A stretch of DNA of 64,000 nt from JALEFZ01 sp039820545. Lineage in GTDB: Bacteria; Bacteroidota; Bacteroidia; J057. The notes beneath the pieces were generated by a model, which saw only the letters and a program-made list of their open reading frames with translations, searched no databases and had not been told where the DNA came from. A program made the position numbers and the translations under genes. Location: positions 1 to 64,000 of the forward strand of contig JBCBPW010000025.1 of the NCBI GenBank assembly GCA_039820545.1. Direction: 5' to 3'. Shown in pieces: positions 26,685 through 36,656 of this stretch. Every line of letters starts with the position of its first letter. Positions within the stretch are counted from its first letter, which is position 1.

Positions 26685-28369
26685 CAATCTACTCCTTCTA
26701 TTTTCACTTTTTCCTTCTTAAAAAATACAAAGCCTCGATCTCTTCCTATTTCGACCATCTGGGGAAAAACTTCTTTTAATTGATCAGCTTTGTGGATTTT
26801 GGTCACGACATATAAATCCTTGTCCAATTCCTCGTTCATGAGTGCCCCAGCAGCTGTCTGCCACGTTTTGGGATTGTCAGGATCAAAACTTTTGCGACCA
26901 TAAAATAACTGGGCATAGGTCTTGTAGCCAAAAGAAATCAAATATGCGTCTTCTTTTCCTTTTTCCTCAAAAAACGCAATCGCTGCCTCCTGCGAATATC
27001 CTTCAATCCGCTGAATAAAAAAGATCAATGTGACAGAGATCAATAACCCAATACCCACCACAAGTGTCCCAATAGCCTTCACATGCTGCTTTCGAGCGAA
27101 AAAGAATTGCGTGACTACCAATAGTACAACCCACAATAGACCAGGAAGAAAGTCCATTTCCCCCCAAGATACAGGATGCTTCAAAATCTCTTGCACGTTA
27201 GGATCTTGGACATAAGGTAAGAGCGTTTCTGGCTGGCTACCCAAGATCGGCAATAGCAAACAAGCTGCCGCAAAAAGGCTTCCAATCACCCAAAAACTGA
27301 TCATCATCCATCGACTCGGTTGGTGTTTGCTTTCGATGAGTCCGTACCAGATGCGCGCACCTAGATAAGTGAGAGGAAAATAAGCCAAAGAAGAGTAGTG
27401 TACGATCTTGGATTGTACCAATGAAAATAATACCACTACTACCCCGACCATGATCAACATCCACTGACGTAAATCGCGATGATGCGGATGCGACTCCTTA
27501 AAGGGCAGCATCGCCCCAATAGCAAAAATGGATATGGGGAAACATCCCACCAAAAGCACCACGACATGGTAGCCAGGAAATCCTCCATGTCCCGCATCTT
27601 CTGTACTCGCCAGACGAATGAGATACAACACAAAGTCTACCAAGAACCCTGGTCCTTGTCGCACAACCTCCACCCCGTACCACATCATCGAAGGCAAAGC
27701 TGCCAATACGCCAAAGAGGAATACTTCCCATATAGATACTAGCTTCGCCAAGCGATACCATACCCAATAAACCCCTCCGATCAAAGTAAACACGAGAAAG
27801 GCAGTAGGGCCCTTGGTCAGCATAGCCATTCCCATCATCAGCCCACTTATGATGAGATAGTAGCGTGCTGACTTGTCTAGGGAGATTCCCGCTACATGGT
27901 TTCGCTTCCAATGAAAAAGAATCCAGTGATAAAGGGAAGAGAATATGAAGAGATTAAACCATGGATCAATAATGCCTGATTTAAAGTAGAGATGAGGTAA
28001 AATAGAACCGAAATAAGCCCCCGCCCAAAGCAGTCCCATTCTCTCATCCCAAAGCTTACGCCCTACTCGATACAGAAAGACGAGTGTCAATATCCCACAG
28101 ATCGCATTGGGAAATCTGGCGGCATATTCACCTACGCCAAAGAGCTTCATGCTTAAGACCTGTAGCCAGAAGAAAAAGGGAGGCTTTTCCCAAAAGGGTT
28201 CATAGTCGATCTGCACCCGCATATAATCTCCCGATGCGATCATCTCACGCGCGACCTCCGCAAAGTTGATCTCATCCCAATCAAAGAGATGCACACCTCC
28301 CAAAAAGGGAAGGAAAAATAGCGCCCCCGCGGCGGCAATGAGCAATTGATGGAGTTGGTGGGATTTCAA
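26684..28369 (-). CDS. Glycosyltransferase family 39 (ArnT/PMT-like)
   Basis: 561 residues with about twelve membrane segments. The first periplasmic loop has the catalytic-type acidic motif LFDWDEINFAEVAREM and PFWEKPPFFFWLQ, typical of GT39/ArnT-like enzymes that move a sugar from a polyprenyl-phosphate carrier to lipid or protein. The only possible start in frame before the first membrane segment is a TTG at 28369; a TGA lies three codons upstream. Co-transcribed with the membrane MutS homologue downstream. Confidence 0.88.
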   Translation of the reverse strand: MKSHQLHQLLIAAAGALFFLPFLGGVHLFDWDEINFAEVAREMIASGDYMRVQIDYEPFWEKPPFFFWLQVLSMKLFGVGEYAARFPNAICGILTLVFLYRVGRKLWDERMGLLWAGAYFGSILPHLYFKSGIIDPWFNLFIFSSLYHWILFHWKRNHVAGISLDKSARYYLIISGLMMGMAMLTKGPTAFLVFTLIGGVYWVWYRLAKLVSIWEVFLFGVLAALPSMMWYGVEVVRQGPGFLVDFVLYLIRLASTEDAGHGGFPGYHVVVLLVGCFPISIFAIGAMLPFKESHPHHRDLRQWMLIMVGVVVVLFSLVQSKIVHYSSLAYFPLTYLGARIWYGLIESKHQPSRWMMISFWVIGSLFAAACLLLPILGSQPETLLPYVQDPNVQEILKHPVSWGEMDFLPGLLWVVLLVVTQFFFARKQHVKAIGTLVVGIGLLISVTLIFFIQRIEGYSQEAAIAFFEEKGKEDAYLISFGYKTYAQLFYGRKSFDPDNPKTWQTAAGALMNEELDKDLYVVTKIHKADQLKEVFPQMVEIGRDRGFVFFKKEKVKIEGVD

Positions 28370-28411
28370 CGCGATGATTCAAGTATGAGAAAGCAAATAT
28401 AAGGTCCAGGT

Positions 28412-30157
28412 TCAAAACTGATTGATAAATCCGATATGAATTTTTCCCCTGCTAGGTTGTAAAGGAATGTTTGCCGCGCGCCCCACCGCATATGTCAGGG
28501 TGAGCAAGCCTGTTTTGGTTCCATACTGCATCCCCAGCCCTGTCCCCCAAGGAAATAATTGTTCTCCCCGCACCTGGTTGCGCAGATAAGAAGCATCAGC
28601 AAAGGCATACAAAAAGGACCGTTTTTCTAACTGAAAGCGGTATTCGAGGGTGAAAAATGAGTAAAAATCTGTAAAAAATTCATTTTCATTGAATCCACGG
28701 ATACTTTGGCTTCCTCCCACCTGCAATTGATCATTTTCAAAGTACTGCCTAGCCCCCAGCCAGTAGGTCCGATTGGCTGCATGTAAGATATGCCTCCTAG
28801 CAAGTTGATAGTAGCCATGTATATCGAGTGTCACTTCCTGAATCGGCTGTGTGGGAATGGCTTCTTCATACCAGCGTTCAGGAAGGCTTCTGTTGTCGTT
28901 GATCGTCTTCTGTCCTGCTCCGATCTCAAGATCGGCTGTCCATCCCCTAGAAGGGTTGATGTTGTAATCGACATTGTCGTAGGTCAAACCTGCCCCTACA
29001 GAGGTCCGATTGCCATCGAGCAAGGCAGCCGTCAGACCCGTCGTATCCACCAAAGCATCTTGGAGCAATCGGCTATTGCGCGTGCGGAAATAAAACTTCG
29101 CATTGAGAAAGGGACTCAGGCTATAAAAACCTGCGAAATTGCCTTGCACCGTAAGGAAGTCACTCAACTGGCGATTGAGTTCGATAGATGCCTCTGCACG
29201 AAAGGGAGTACGTAAGATATAAGGGAGCTGCAATCGTGCGTAGGTACGCTGGGAGGTTTCGACCAGTTTATCAAATTGAAACTCTAAGACCGTCCCCAAA
29301 CTCAAGGGACTGATCAGCAAAATATCTCCACTTCCCGTCCACTGCAAGGTTTGATCTTCATTTTGGGCAGGAAGAATGCCTACCAGTAAATCAAACTTAC
29401 TCGACTTCTTGCGCTCCAAGTCTAGCTCTAATCGAGCCGTCTTATAAGGTGTGAACGTAATTTTGGCAGGCCCTACATTTTGGTAGTAGATCGAATTATT
29501 AAGAATCGAAGGAATGTCTCGAATCCGCTGATTTTTGTATACATCCTGGGGAGCAAGGCGGATCAGGTTATAGATAAATCGCGGATTCTCTTTGATATTT
29601 CCCTTCACCATAATCGTATCCATCGTCACAAAGGGACCTGTATCAAACTGATAGACGACAACCACTCCTATGCTATCTCTACTGTGCGGAATATACTGGA
29701 GGTCTTGTTGGAGGAAAGAGGCAAAAGGATAGCCTTCTTCTTGAAATAGTTGCAGACAAATATCCAGTCGCGTTTCTAGGGCAGGCCAATATAGAGGTCG
29801 TCGCTTTCGCGTAAAATTTTTGAGGCCCGCTTTCTCCAAATATAACTCCCCGATTCCGTGAAACGTAATTTTCTCTAAGCTGTAAATAGGCCCTAGGTAT
29901 CCTTTTACCTGCGCTTGTTGGTCTCTGATAGTAATAGAATCCCATCGGATCTCTGCCCAGCCCTTCTCCTCTTGTACAAGCTGAAAAGTCCTAAGCTGCT
30001 GAACAAGTCTGACACTGTCATTGACGACCTTCAGCGAACGCATCAGCCGTGGATAATCGGGATGCGCTTCCCAGCCTTTGATGGTCACCTTCTCAAAGCT
30101 GTTTTGGGCAAGCAGTACTTGCCCCATCATCCATATGATGCAAAAAAACTTGCGCAC
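28412..30157 (-). CDS. Omp85/TamA-like outer-membrane protein
   Basis: About 581 residues. A GTG at 30157 gives a clean signal peptide (MRKFFCIIWMMGQVLLAQ); a TTG at 30190 would add eleven residues. Residues 20-250 contain POTRA-like segments (FDTGPFVTMDTIMVKGN), followed by a surface-antigen (D15) barrel: RTYARLQLPYI, GAGLTYDNVDYNINPSRGW, GGSQSIRGFNENEF (the conserved RGF motif) and a C-terminal barrel signal ending IGFINQF. Likely helps insert proteins or lipids into the outer membrane. Only one to two POTRA repeats are evident, fewer than in BamA. Confidence 0.85.
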   Translation of the reverse strand: MRKFFCIIWMMGQVLLAQNSFEKVTIKGWEAHPDYPRLMRSLKVVNDSVRLVQQLRTFQLVQEEKGWAEIRWDSITIRDQQAQVKGYLGPIYSLEKITFHGIGELYLEKAGLKNFTRKRRPLYWPALETRLDICLQLFQEEGYPFASFLQQDLQYIPHSRDSIGVVVVYQFDTGPFVTMDTIMVKGNIKENPRFIYNLIRLAPQDVYKNQRIRDIPSILNNSIYYQNVGPAKITFTPYKTARLELDLERKKSSKFDLLVGILPAQNEDQTLQWTGSGDILLISPLSLGTVLEFQFDKLVETSQRTYARLQLPYILRTPFRAEASIELNRQLSDFLTVQGNFAGFYSLSPFLNAKFYFRTRNSRLLQDALVDTTGLTAALLDGNRTSVGAGLTYDNVDYNINPSRGWTADLEIGAGQKTINDNRSLPERWYEEAIPTQPIQEVTLDIHGYYQLARRHILHAANRTYWLGARQYFENDQLQVGGSQSIRGFNENEFFTDFYSFFTLEYRFQLEKRSFLYAFADASYLRNQVRGEQLFPWGTGLGMQYGTKTGLLTLTYAVGRAANIPLQPSRGKIHIGFINQF

Positions 30158-30220
30158 ACCACAAGATAAATAAGGGTGGGGGAGAATCAAGTGTCATTTG
30201 AGAGGATTTGTAAGACTGGC

Positions 30221-30967
30221 TCACACCCGCTGCCTACTCACCTCTGCGAGCATCATCCCAGCAGCTACCGACACATTTAAGGACTCGATTTTACCTTTCA
30301 TAGGGATACGTGCGAGAAAATCCACGCGCTTCAAAAGCTGGGAAGAAATACCCTTATCCTCCGCTCCCATGACAATGCAAGTAGGTTTGGAGAGGTCAAT
30401 TTGATAGATCCCATCCGCAGCTTTTTCGGTACTTGCCACGGTCTGAATTTCGTAGGCTTGCAACATCATGAGGCTGTCTACCAGATTCTTTTCACGACAG
30501 ATCGGTAAATATTCCAGGGCACCCGCCGAGGTTTTGACAGCATCTCCATTGACGGGGGCCGAACCCTGCCGAGGCACGATGATCCCATGTGCTCCCATGC
30601 ACTCTGCTGTCCGCGCGATCGCGCCAAAGTTGCGCACGTCCGTGACACCGTCTAGCATCACAAGGAGCGGAACTTCGCCTTTCTCCTGAATCGATAAGAT
30701 CAACGGCTCTAACTCATGATAGGTGATCAAGGCTTGCAAAGCCACCACTCCCTGGTGGTTGACGCGTCCGACAAGGCGCCGAAGCTTCTCCTCGGGAACC
30801 ACCTGAACGGGAATTTCTTGCTTCTTGGCCGCACTGCGTAATTGACTCGCTCGCTCGGGGCTCAAACCCTGACGTAGGAAAATCTTCTCAATCTCCATTC
30901 CCTGACTCAGCCCTTCCATCACAGGATGGACACCGTATATCACATTTGGCTTTTGCTTCTCGTTCAT
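30221..30967 (-). CDS. rlmB: 23S rRNA (guanosine2251-2'-O)-methyltransferase
   Basis: 248 residues from ATG at 30967 (MNEKQKPNVIYGVHPV); GTG at 30976 also in frame. N-terminal substrate-binding domain followed by SPOUT knot: DGVTDVRNFGAIARTAE, IVMGAEDKGIS, and KIESLNVSVAAGM. Methylates the ribose of G2251 in the peptidyl-transferase P loop. Lies between DUF2723 and the Omp85 gene, all on the minus strand with gaps under 65 bases; likely one operon. Confidence 0.94.
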   Translation of the reverse strand: MNEKQKPNVIYGVHPVMEGLSQGMEIEKIFLRQGLSPERASQLRSAAKKQEIPVQVVPEEKLRRLVGRVNHQGVVALQALITYHELEPLILSIQEKGEVPLLVMLDGVTDVRNFGAIARTAECMGAHGIIVPRQGSAPVNGDAVKTSAGALEYLPICREKNLVDSLMMLQAYEIQTVASTEKAADGIYQIDLSKPTCIVMGAEDKGISSQLLKRVDFLARIPMKGKIESLNVSVAAGMMLAEVSRQRV

Positions 30968-30990
30968 TTTTAGCACTTAATCCTTCTTTG

Positions 30991-33900
30991 TTACTGCTGT
31001 TGGAGCAATTGTAACCCTACTCCATTACCTGTGCGGTCATACAACTCATTGGCCCACGCCTCCGCTTGGGCTTGATCTATATTTTTGATGAACTGAATGC
31101 CTAATAACACGCCGCGCATGGCAAGGTTTCGATTATCGATCGGAATATTGTCTTGGGTGTACCCCTCCACCTGACCCATTGCATAGGGAACCATACGATT
31201 CAATTGCTCCACCATCGCATCTTTCAGATTCGCTCTGTCAAGTAATTGAAACTCCGTCAAATGCAGATTCATGGGCTTTTCGACTACACTTGAAGGCATT
31301 TTTTCCTCCGAAGCGTTGAGTAGCTCGACTACTTTTCCCTGAGCATATGTAATCTGCTGGTTATTCTTGTTGATGATGGCCTGCGCAGTATCTTGTGCGA
31401 TCTTCCCATTTTTCATCGAATCGATCAAGGCTCGGTTCTCCGCCGTCCACCCCACGATCTGATCGCCGTAGGTGTTGGCGAGGCGAATGAAACAGTTGCG
31501 ATAGTTGCCTATGATGACCTGACGGATGTGCTCATCATGATTTACTGAAGGATCATCTAGCCCTGTGTAGGCAAGCTTGCTACGCAGGGTCGTCTCCATA
31601 CGCTCTTGAGATACCCACCCAAAGTAAATGTCATTAGGTGTCTTCGAAGATTTTTGGATAGGCACGACACGGTAAGCCAGCCCTTCCATCCGGAAGTAGT
31701 CAGACAGGTTCAAGAAGCTGCTCCCTCCCATCGAATTGGCAAAGTAGATGGGACGCTTCCAGCCGTCTTTGGCGACATTTTGCATGATGTTGATGAGGAC
31801 TTGATCCTTACGGAGAATATAGGGATTGCGGCTACTTCCTCTCGGACGAAATTTCCAGACCATTTCTCCTGTCGAGCTGAGTAAGGGCAACTCATCCTCC
31901 GTCACCACACCATTTTGTAAGAGGTCTTCTTTCTGATAGGGAAGAATGATATCCCTTGCAGGGAAATTGGAAACAAATAATCCTTTTTCACCTGCATAAT
32001 CTTCTGATTTGAGGGAAATGGGAACGGGTTCTGCACCGTTGTGTGGCATCCGCATGTTGTCGATGTACCAATCAGAGATCAATAATTCCAAATTCACAAC
32101 TCGCACATCTGTCCGATAGCCTTCTACTTCCTGCACATACCACAAGGGAAAAGTGTCATTGTCCCCACCTGTAAACAAGATTCCATTTTTCTCGCAGCTA
32201 TCCAGCAAGTTTTTCCCAAACTCTATATCCACCCACCGACCCGCACGCGTATGATCGTCCCAATTTTGAACCAGCATAACGAATGGAGCCGAAAGGGCCA
32301 AGGCAATTGAAACCCAAAGCGCCATATTCCCCAAATATTTCCTCAAAAACTCTATCCAAAAGAGCACCCCTAGACCTGCCCATATTGCAAAGGTTTGGAA
32401 GGAACCTGCAAAGGAATAATCACGCTCTCGAGGCTGGGCGGGGTACTGATTGAGGTAAATGATAATGGCAATACCTGTGAAGAAAAATAGCATCCCCACA
32501 ACGGCTGCATCACGCGGACGCTGCGAAAACTGCCAGATGAAGCCCAATAATCCCATCAAAAGAGGCAAAAAATAGTAATGATTATGGGCTTTATTGTCTG
32601 CTCTGAGTGCAGTACTTCGAAATAAACCATCTTCCCATCCATCGTCTTGCACATCGCTGGATCTTCCTACGAAATTCCATAAGAAGTAACGGAAGTACAT
32701 GTGATTGAGCTGATAAGTAAAAAAGAATTTCCAGTCTTCGGCTTTGGTCGGTCGGTCGTCGGCAGGATTGCGTTGATCAGATCCTTTGTTCTCTACAAAA
32801 TTGATGTAACCAAAGCTACCTGAGGCGTATCGATCTCGACTCCACATCCTCGGGAACCATACGATATCATTATCCCTATACTGGTACTCGATGTCTTCTA
32901 CATCCTCGATGTATTGGCCTTTGTCTGGTGAGAGAATGTACTTTTGCCCTTTGACATCATATAGGGCAGCTCCTCTACTGTCTCGTTTGATCTGTCCATT
33001 ATACAGTGGACCACGGACGAGTGGACGGTCTCCATACTGCTCGCGACGCATGTAGCTGAGGAAAGTGAGCACATTTTCTGGATTGTTCATGTCCACAGGC
33101 GGATTGGCATTGGAGCGTACGAAGATCATGGCATAGGAGGAAAACCCTAACAAAACGACCGTCAAGGCCAACATAGAGGTATTGAGTGCGATCCACTTTT
33201 TCTGCTGACTGAGGTAGAGGAGTCCGACAATAACGAGCACAATCAACCCAAACCAGATGATCATCCCTGTTCCCACGGGCATTCCTAATCCGCCTTTTTC
33301 CATCCCATTGGCCCCTACGGTCCCTGTAAAGAATCTCTCAAAAACCCATGCCACCTGAAAAGTTTCCTGTATGATGCCATATTGGAGAAAGGCCAATACC
33401 GCAACAGATATCCCCATCGTAAGTGTCAAGCCTAGCCATGAGAAGTCAAATTTTCTGTAATAAAATAGCAAGGCCAATGCGGGAACAGTCAAAAGATTCA
33501 GCAAATGCACACCAATAGATAGCCCCATCAGATAAGCAATGAGAATCAACCATCGCCAGTGGTTGGGTTCGTCTGCACGGGCTTCCCATTTGAACATAAG
33601 CCAGACGACGATCGCCGTGAAGAAAGAAGAGAGGGCATACACTTCTGCTTCGACGGCATTGAACCAGACGGAATCTGCAAAGGCGCAGGTCAGGCCTGCC
33701 ACCACACCTGCTGCGAGTGCGCCGATATTGCGTGTCTGGTCTCCCCAAGTGACCATGCGCAAGCCCTTCTGGGCCAGCATCGTGGTCGTCCAGCAAGTAA
33801 ACAGTGCCGTGAAGGCACTCGCTAGCGCACTCAATAGATTGACCATGAAGGCAATGAGGGTTACATCTCCAAAGGAGAAGATGGAGAATATTCGTCCTAA

Positions 33901-34086
33901 CAACAGGAACAAAGGCGCACCAGGTGGGTGGGTGACCTCTAGTTCATTGGCACAGGCGATAAACTCCCCACAGTCCCAAAAGCTTGCTGTAGGAGACATC
34001 GTCAGGAGATAGACGATTGCAGTCGTAAAAAATACCCCCCAACCTGTTAGGTTATTTAGGCGCTGATAAGGCATGTTTTGCAGCAT
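30991..34086 (-). CDS. DUF2723 membrane protein, putative polyprenol-dependent glycosyltransferase
   Basis: 1031 residues; ATG at 34086 or 34074. The N-terminal domain has the DUF2723 signature SFWDCGEFIACANELEVTHPPGAP, resembling protein O-mannosyltransferases, and about twelve membrane segments to residue 620. The C-terminal 400 residues are soluble, probably periplasmic, and contain VDIEFGKNLLDSC and FTGGDNDTFPLWYVQEVE, typical of the long Bacteroidota form. Expected to glycosylate secreted proteins; donor and acceptor are unproven. First gene of the run DUF2723-rlmB-Omp85. Confidence 0.88.
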   Translation of the reverse strand: MLQNMPYQRLNNLTGWGVFFTTAIVYLLTMSPTASFWDCGEFIACANELEVTHPPGAPLFLLLGRIFSIFSFGDVTLIAFMVNLLSALASAFTALFTCWTTTMLAQKGLRMVTWGDQTRNIGALAAGVVAGLTCAFADSVWFNAVEAEVYALSSFFTAIVVWLMFKWEARADEPNHWRWLILIAYLMGLSIGVHLLNLLTVPALALLFYYRKFDFSWLGLTLTMGISVAVLAFLQYGIIQETFQVAWVFERFFTGTVGANGMEKGGLGMPVGTGMIIWFGLIVLVIVGLLYLSQQKKWIALNTSMLALTVVLLGFSSYAMIFVRSNANPPVDMNNPENVLTFLSYMRREQYGDRPLVRGPLYNGQIKRDSRGAALYDVKGQKYILSPDKGQYIEDVEDIEYQYRDNDIVWFPRMWSRDRYASGSFGYINFVENKGSDQRNPADDRPTKAEDWKFFFTYQLNHMYFRYFLWNFVGRSSDVQDDGWEDGLFRSTALRADNKAHNHYYFLPLLMGLLGFIWQFSQRPRDAAVVGMLFFFTGIAIIIYLNQYPAQPRERDYSFAGSFQTFAIWAGLGVLFWIEFLRKYLGNMALWVSIALALSAPFVMLVQNWDDHTRAGRWVDIEFGKNLLDSCEKNGILFTGGDNDTFPLWYVQEVEGYRTDVRVVNLELLISDWYIDNMRMPHNGAEPVPISLKSEDYAGEKGLFVSNFPARDIILPYQKEDLLQNGVVTEDELPLLSSTGEMVWKFRPRGSSRNPYILRKDQVLINIMQNVAKDGWKRPIYFANSMGGSSFLNLSDYFRMEGLAYRVVPIQKSSKTPNDIYFGWVSQERMETTLRSKLAYTGLDDPSVNHDEHIRQVIIGNYRNCFIRLANTYGDQIVGWTAENRALIDSMKNGKIAQDTAQAIINKNNQQITYAQGKVVELLNASEEKMPSSVVEKPMNLHLTEFQLLDRANLKDAMVEQLNRMVPYAMGQVEGYTQDNIPIDNRNLAMRGVLLGIQFIKNIDQAQAEAWANELYDRTGNGVGLQLLQQQ

Positions 34087-34253
34087 GGATCACAGTTCTG
34101 TAAGTTCAGCAGGTGGCCAGTGTGTGAGCGATATATAATAAACAAGCACTCGCTATGTGAGGCTATGCCAGTTTGCCCATCGTTCCATTTTTGACCTTTC
34201 AAAGTCTTCAAAGAGACTTTACCCTTTGTGGCCTTTCAAGTTCAAAAGTACAT

Positions 34254-34282
34254 AAAAAAAGAGGACCCCCTAGAGATCCTCT
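34254..34282 (-). terminator. Terminator of the thioredoxin-like gene
   Basis: On the minus strand AGAGGA/TCCTCT stem with an 11-base loop (34260-34282), followed by seven T (34254-34260). Confidence 0.8.
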
Positions 34283-34309
34283 TGCATATTATGAGATAGG
34301 AGAAAGGTT

Positions 34310-34855
34310 TTACTTTCCGCTACGTGTCTTGTATTCATTAGAAAAGTCCTCCCAGCCCTGATTCTTGTAGGCATCTTCTCCAAAATAAGCCAAAATCGGC
34401 ATCATCTGAGGTGCTTTCTGATATCCAGATACACTCGTCAACAGGTTGAGATTTTCATCCAAAAATACCGTCGTGGGATAGGACAGCTTACCTTGTGTCA
34501 AAGCAGCCGCCAACTCATGGTAACCCCGACGTCCATTGGCTACAAACTTATACGTATGATCTTTGACCACGACTTCTCCCTTCTGCTCTGCATTGAACTT
34601 CACGGGATAATAGTGCTCGTTGATATAGTCGACTACCTCTTGCTTGCTGTACGTGTCACGCTCCATGACCTTGCACCAGCCGCACCAATCCGTATACAAA
34701 TCGATGAGAATCTTTTTGTCACTTTTGGCAGATAGTTCAATCGCTTCTTCGATCGTAATCCAATTCAGATGTGCTGTTGGCTGTTCTACGGGTTTGAATC
34801 CCATCAGTAGCATGAGACCGATCGCGAGGGTTCCAATACGGATGATATGCTTCAT
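34310..34855 (-). CDS. Secreted thioredoxin-family protein
   Basis: 181 residues. Signal peptide (MKHIIRIGTLAIGLMLLMGF). Thioredoxin-like domain with the active site DWCGWCKVMERDTYS, followed by VKFNAEQKGEVVVKDH and the cis-Pro segment LSYPTTVFLDEN. It is the single-domain type close to DUF255/thioredoxin_7 and DsbD C-terminal domains. Probably a periplasmic thiol-disulfide reductant or isomerase; the DsbD gene at 41.5 kb could supply electrons. Monocistronic with its own terminator. Confidence 0.9.
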   Translation of the reverse strand: MKHIIRIGTLAIGLMLLMGFKPVEQPTAHLNWITIEEAIELSAKSDKKILIDLYTDWCGWCKVMERDTYSKQEVVDYINEHYYPVKFNAEQKGEVVVKDHTYKFVANGRRGYHELAAALTQGKLSYPTTVFLDENLNLLTSVSGYQKAPQMMPILAYFGEDAYKNQGWEDFSNEYKTRSGK

Positions 34856-35097
34856 TTTATTCTGGCGTGTTTGCTATGAGAGAAAAGATATAGAAAGTGA
34901 AAGGTCAATGGACTTATTTTCATCAATGGCTCTACCCATCCATTTCCTTTTAGACAAAATACCCACTTGAAGATACATTTTTTTCCAGAAAGATATTTGT
35001 CAGATGGCAGATGGTTCTTGCTTCTTTCGCCTATTTCCTCCCTTAAGTACATGATCTTCTACCTAGCGTTTTGAATATAAGGGATCATTTCTCCTAC

Positions 35098-36417
35098 CTA
35101 CACACTCTTGCGCACGATCTTGGCTCCGATGGCATTCAAGCGATGCTCTATATTTTGGTACCCACGGTCGATCTGCTCAATATTAGAGATACGCGATACA
35201 CCGTCTGCAGACATTGCCGCAATCAAAAGTGCGACACCTGCACGAATATCGGGGCTGGACATGGAAATACCTCGGAGGTTCACTTTGCGCTCAAGCCCAA
35301 TCACAGAAGCTCTGTGTGGATCACACAAGATGATCTGCGCCCCCATGTCAATTAATTTATCGACAAAGAATAGACGGCTTTCAAACATCTTTTGGTGGAT
35401 CAAAACGGAGCCTTTGCACTGCGTCGCCAACACCAATACGATGCTCAACAAGTCGGGGGTAAACCCTGGCCAAGGATGATCTGAGACCGTCAGGATACTT
35501 CCGTCGATGAAGGTTTCAATCTCACAGACGTCTTGTTGGTGTACATGGATGTCATTGCCCTCAATGGTCATCTGTACGCCCATGCGGCGAAACACTTCAG
35601 GAATATTTCCCAAGTAGTCTACATCGGCATTGCGAATGATCAACTCTCCCTGTGTCATGGCCGCCATCCCAATGAAGCTACCGACTTCAATCATATCCGC
35701 CAACATGCGATGGGGTTCTTCAAAGCCTGTGAGTGCTTCTACACCTTCGATGGCGATGAGGTTCGATCCAATCCCCGAAATCTTGGCGCCCATGCGGTTG
35801 AGCATCTTGCAGAGCTGTTGCAGATAAGGCTCACAAGCGGCATGATAGATTGTGGTCGTTCCCTCTGCCAAGCTCGCGGCCATGATGATATTGGCTGTGC
35901 CTGTCACTGAGGCTTCGTCTAGAAGCATGTACTTACCCTTAAGACGACCAGGTGCATTTACCTCGAACAGCCCGCGCTCTGCGTCATAGTGGAACTGAGC
36001 CCCCAGCTGCTGGAATCCCCAGAAGTGCGTATCTACACGGCGACGACCAATTTTATCTCCGCCTGGACGAGACACAAACGCCTTCCCAAAGCGCGCCAAT
36101 AAAGGACCTACCAACATGATGGAACCACGAAGTTTACGTGCTTTGGCCCAGTACTCCTCTGTCTGAAGATAGTCCAGATCAATATTTTCAGCCTTGAAGG
36201 TATAGGTATCAGGTGCCAGTTGCTCTACCTCCACACCCATGGAGCGCAGGATATCGATCAAGCGATTGACATCGACGATATTGGGCAGGTTGGAGAGGGT
36301 TACTTTTTCGGGAGTGAGCAGGACTGCGCAAAGGATTTGAAGGGCCTCATTTTTGGCTCCTTGAGGGGTAATTTCCCCCGAGAGGCGATGACCGCCTTCA
36401 ACTTCAAAAAATTCCAT
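35098..36417 (-). CDS. murA: UDP-N-acetylglucosamine 1-carboxyvinyltransferase with Asp in place of catalytic Cys
   Basis: 439 residues. First committed step of peptidoglycan synthesis: adds enolpyruvate from phosphoenolpyruvate to UDP-GlcNAc. Motifs: QGAKNEALQ (Lys22 equivalent), RKLRGSIMLVGPLL, and RPGGDKIGRRRVDTH, where residue 121 is Asp (codon GAT) in the position of Cys115 of Escherichia coli MurA. Asp at this site keeps activity but prevents covalent inactivation by fosfomycin in known Asp-type MurA enzymes. Only one murA is in the window. Preceded by DUF4290 on the same strand with a strong hairpin between. Confidence 0.95.
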   Translation of the reverse strand: MEFFEVEGGHRLSGEITPQGAKNEALQILCAVLLTPEKVTLSNLPNIVDVNRLIDILRSMGVEVEQLAPDTYTFKAENIDLDYLQTEEYWAKARKLRGSIMLVGPLLARFGKAFVSRPGGDKIGRRRVDTHFWGFQQLGAQFHYDAERGLFEVNAPGRLKGKYMLLDEASVTGTANIIMAASLAEGTTTIYHAACEPYLQQLCKMLNRMGAKISGIGSNLIAIEGVEALTGFEEPHRMLADMIEVGSFIGMAAMTQGELIIRNADVDYLGNIPEVFRRMGVQMTIEGNDIHVHQQDVCEIETFIDGSILTVSDHPWPGFTPDLLSIVLVLATQCKGSVLIHQKMFESRLFFVDKLIDMGAQIILCDPHRASVIGLERKVNLRGISMSSPDIRAGVALLIAAMSADGVSRISNIEQIDRGYQNIEHRLNAIGAKIVRKSV

Positions 36418-36581
36418 GTTCTTTTAAGGCTTAATAAAATATAAGACACTGTGTGCGCCCTCAAACTTGAATGTGCCTCGAAGATAAAGGAAGGGAATGG
36501 GAAATCGTAGGCTTTTGAGAGAATGTATGGGATAGATGATTATTCGGAGATTAATGCCCGTTTTTTAGCTAACTATAGATA

Positions 36582-36629
36582 AATACCATTCATCAGGAGA
36601 CAATAAATGATGCCCCTATGAATGGTATT
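36582..36629 (-). repeat. 12-bp perfect inverted repeat between DUF4290 gene and murA
   Basis: AATACCATTCAT (36582-36593) and ATGAATGGTATT (36618-36629), stem extendable by AGG/CCT. No T tract on either strand, so not a standard terminator. It lies 28 bases beyond the DUF4290 stop and 165 bases before the murA start. Confidence 0.6.
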
Positions 36630-36656
36630 CCATTAAATATATGATTGGGAATTATC

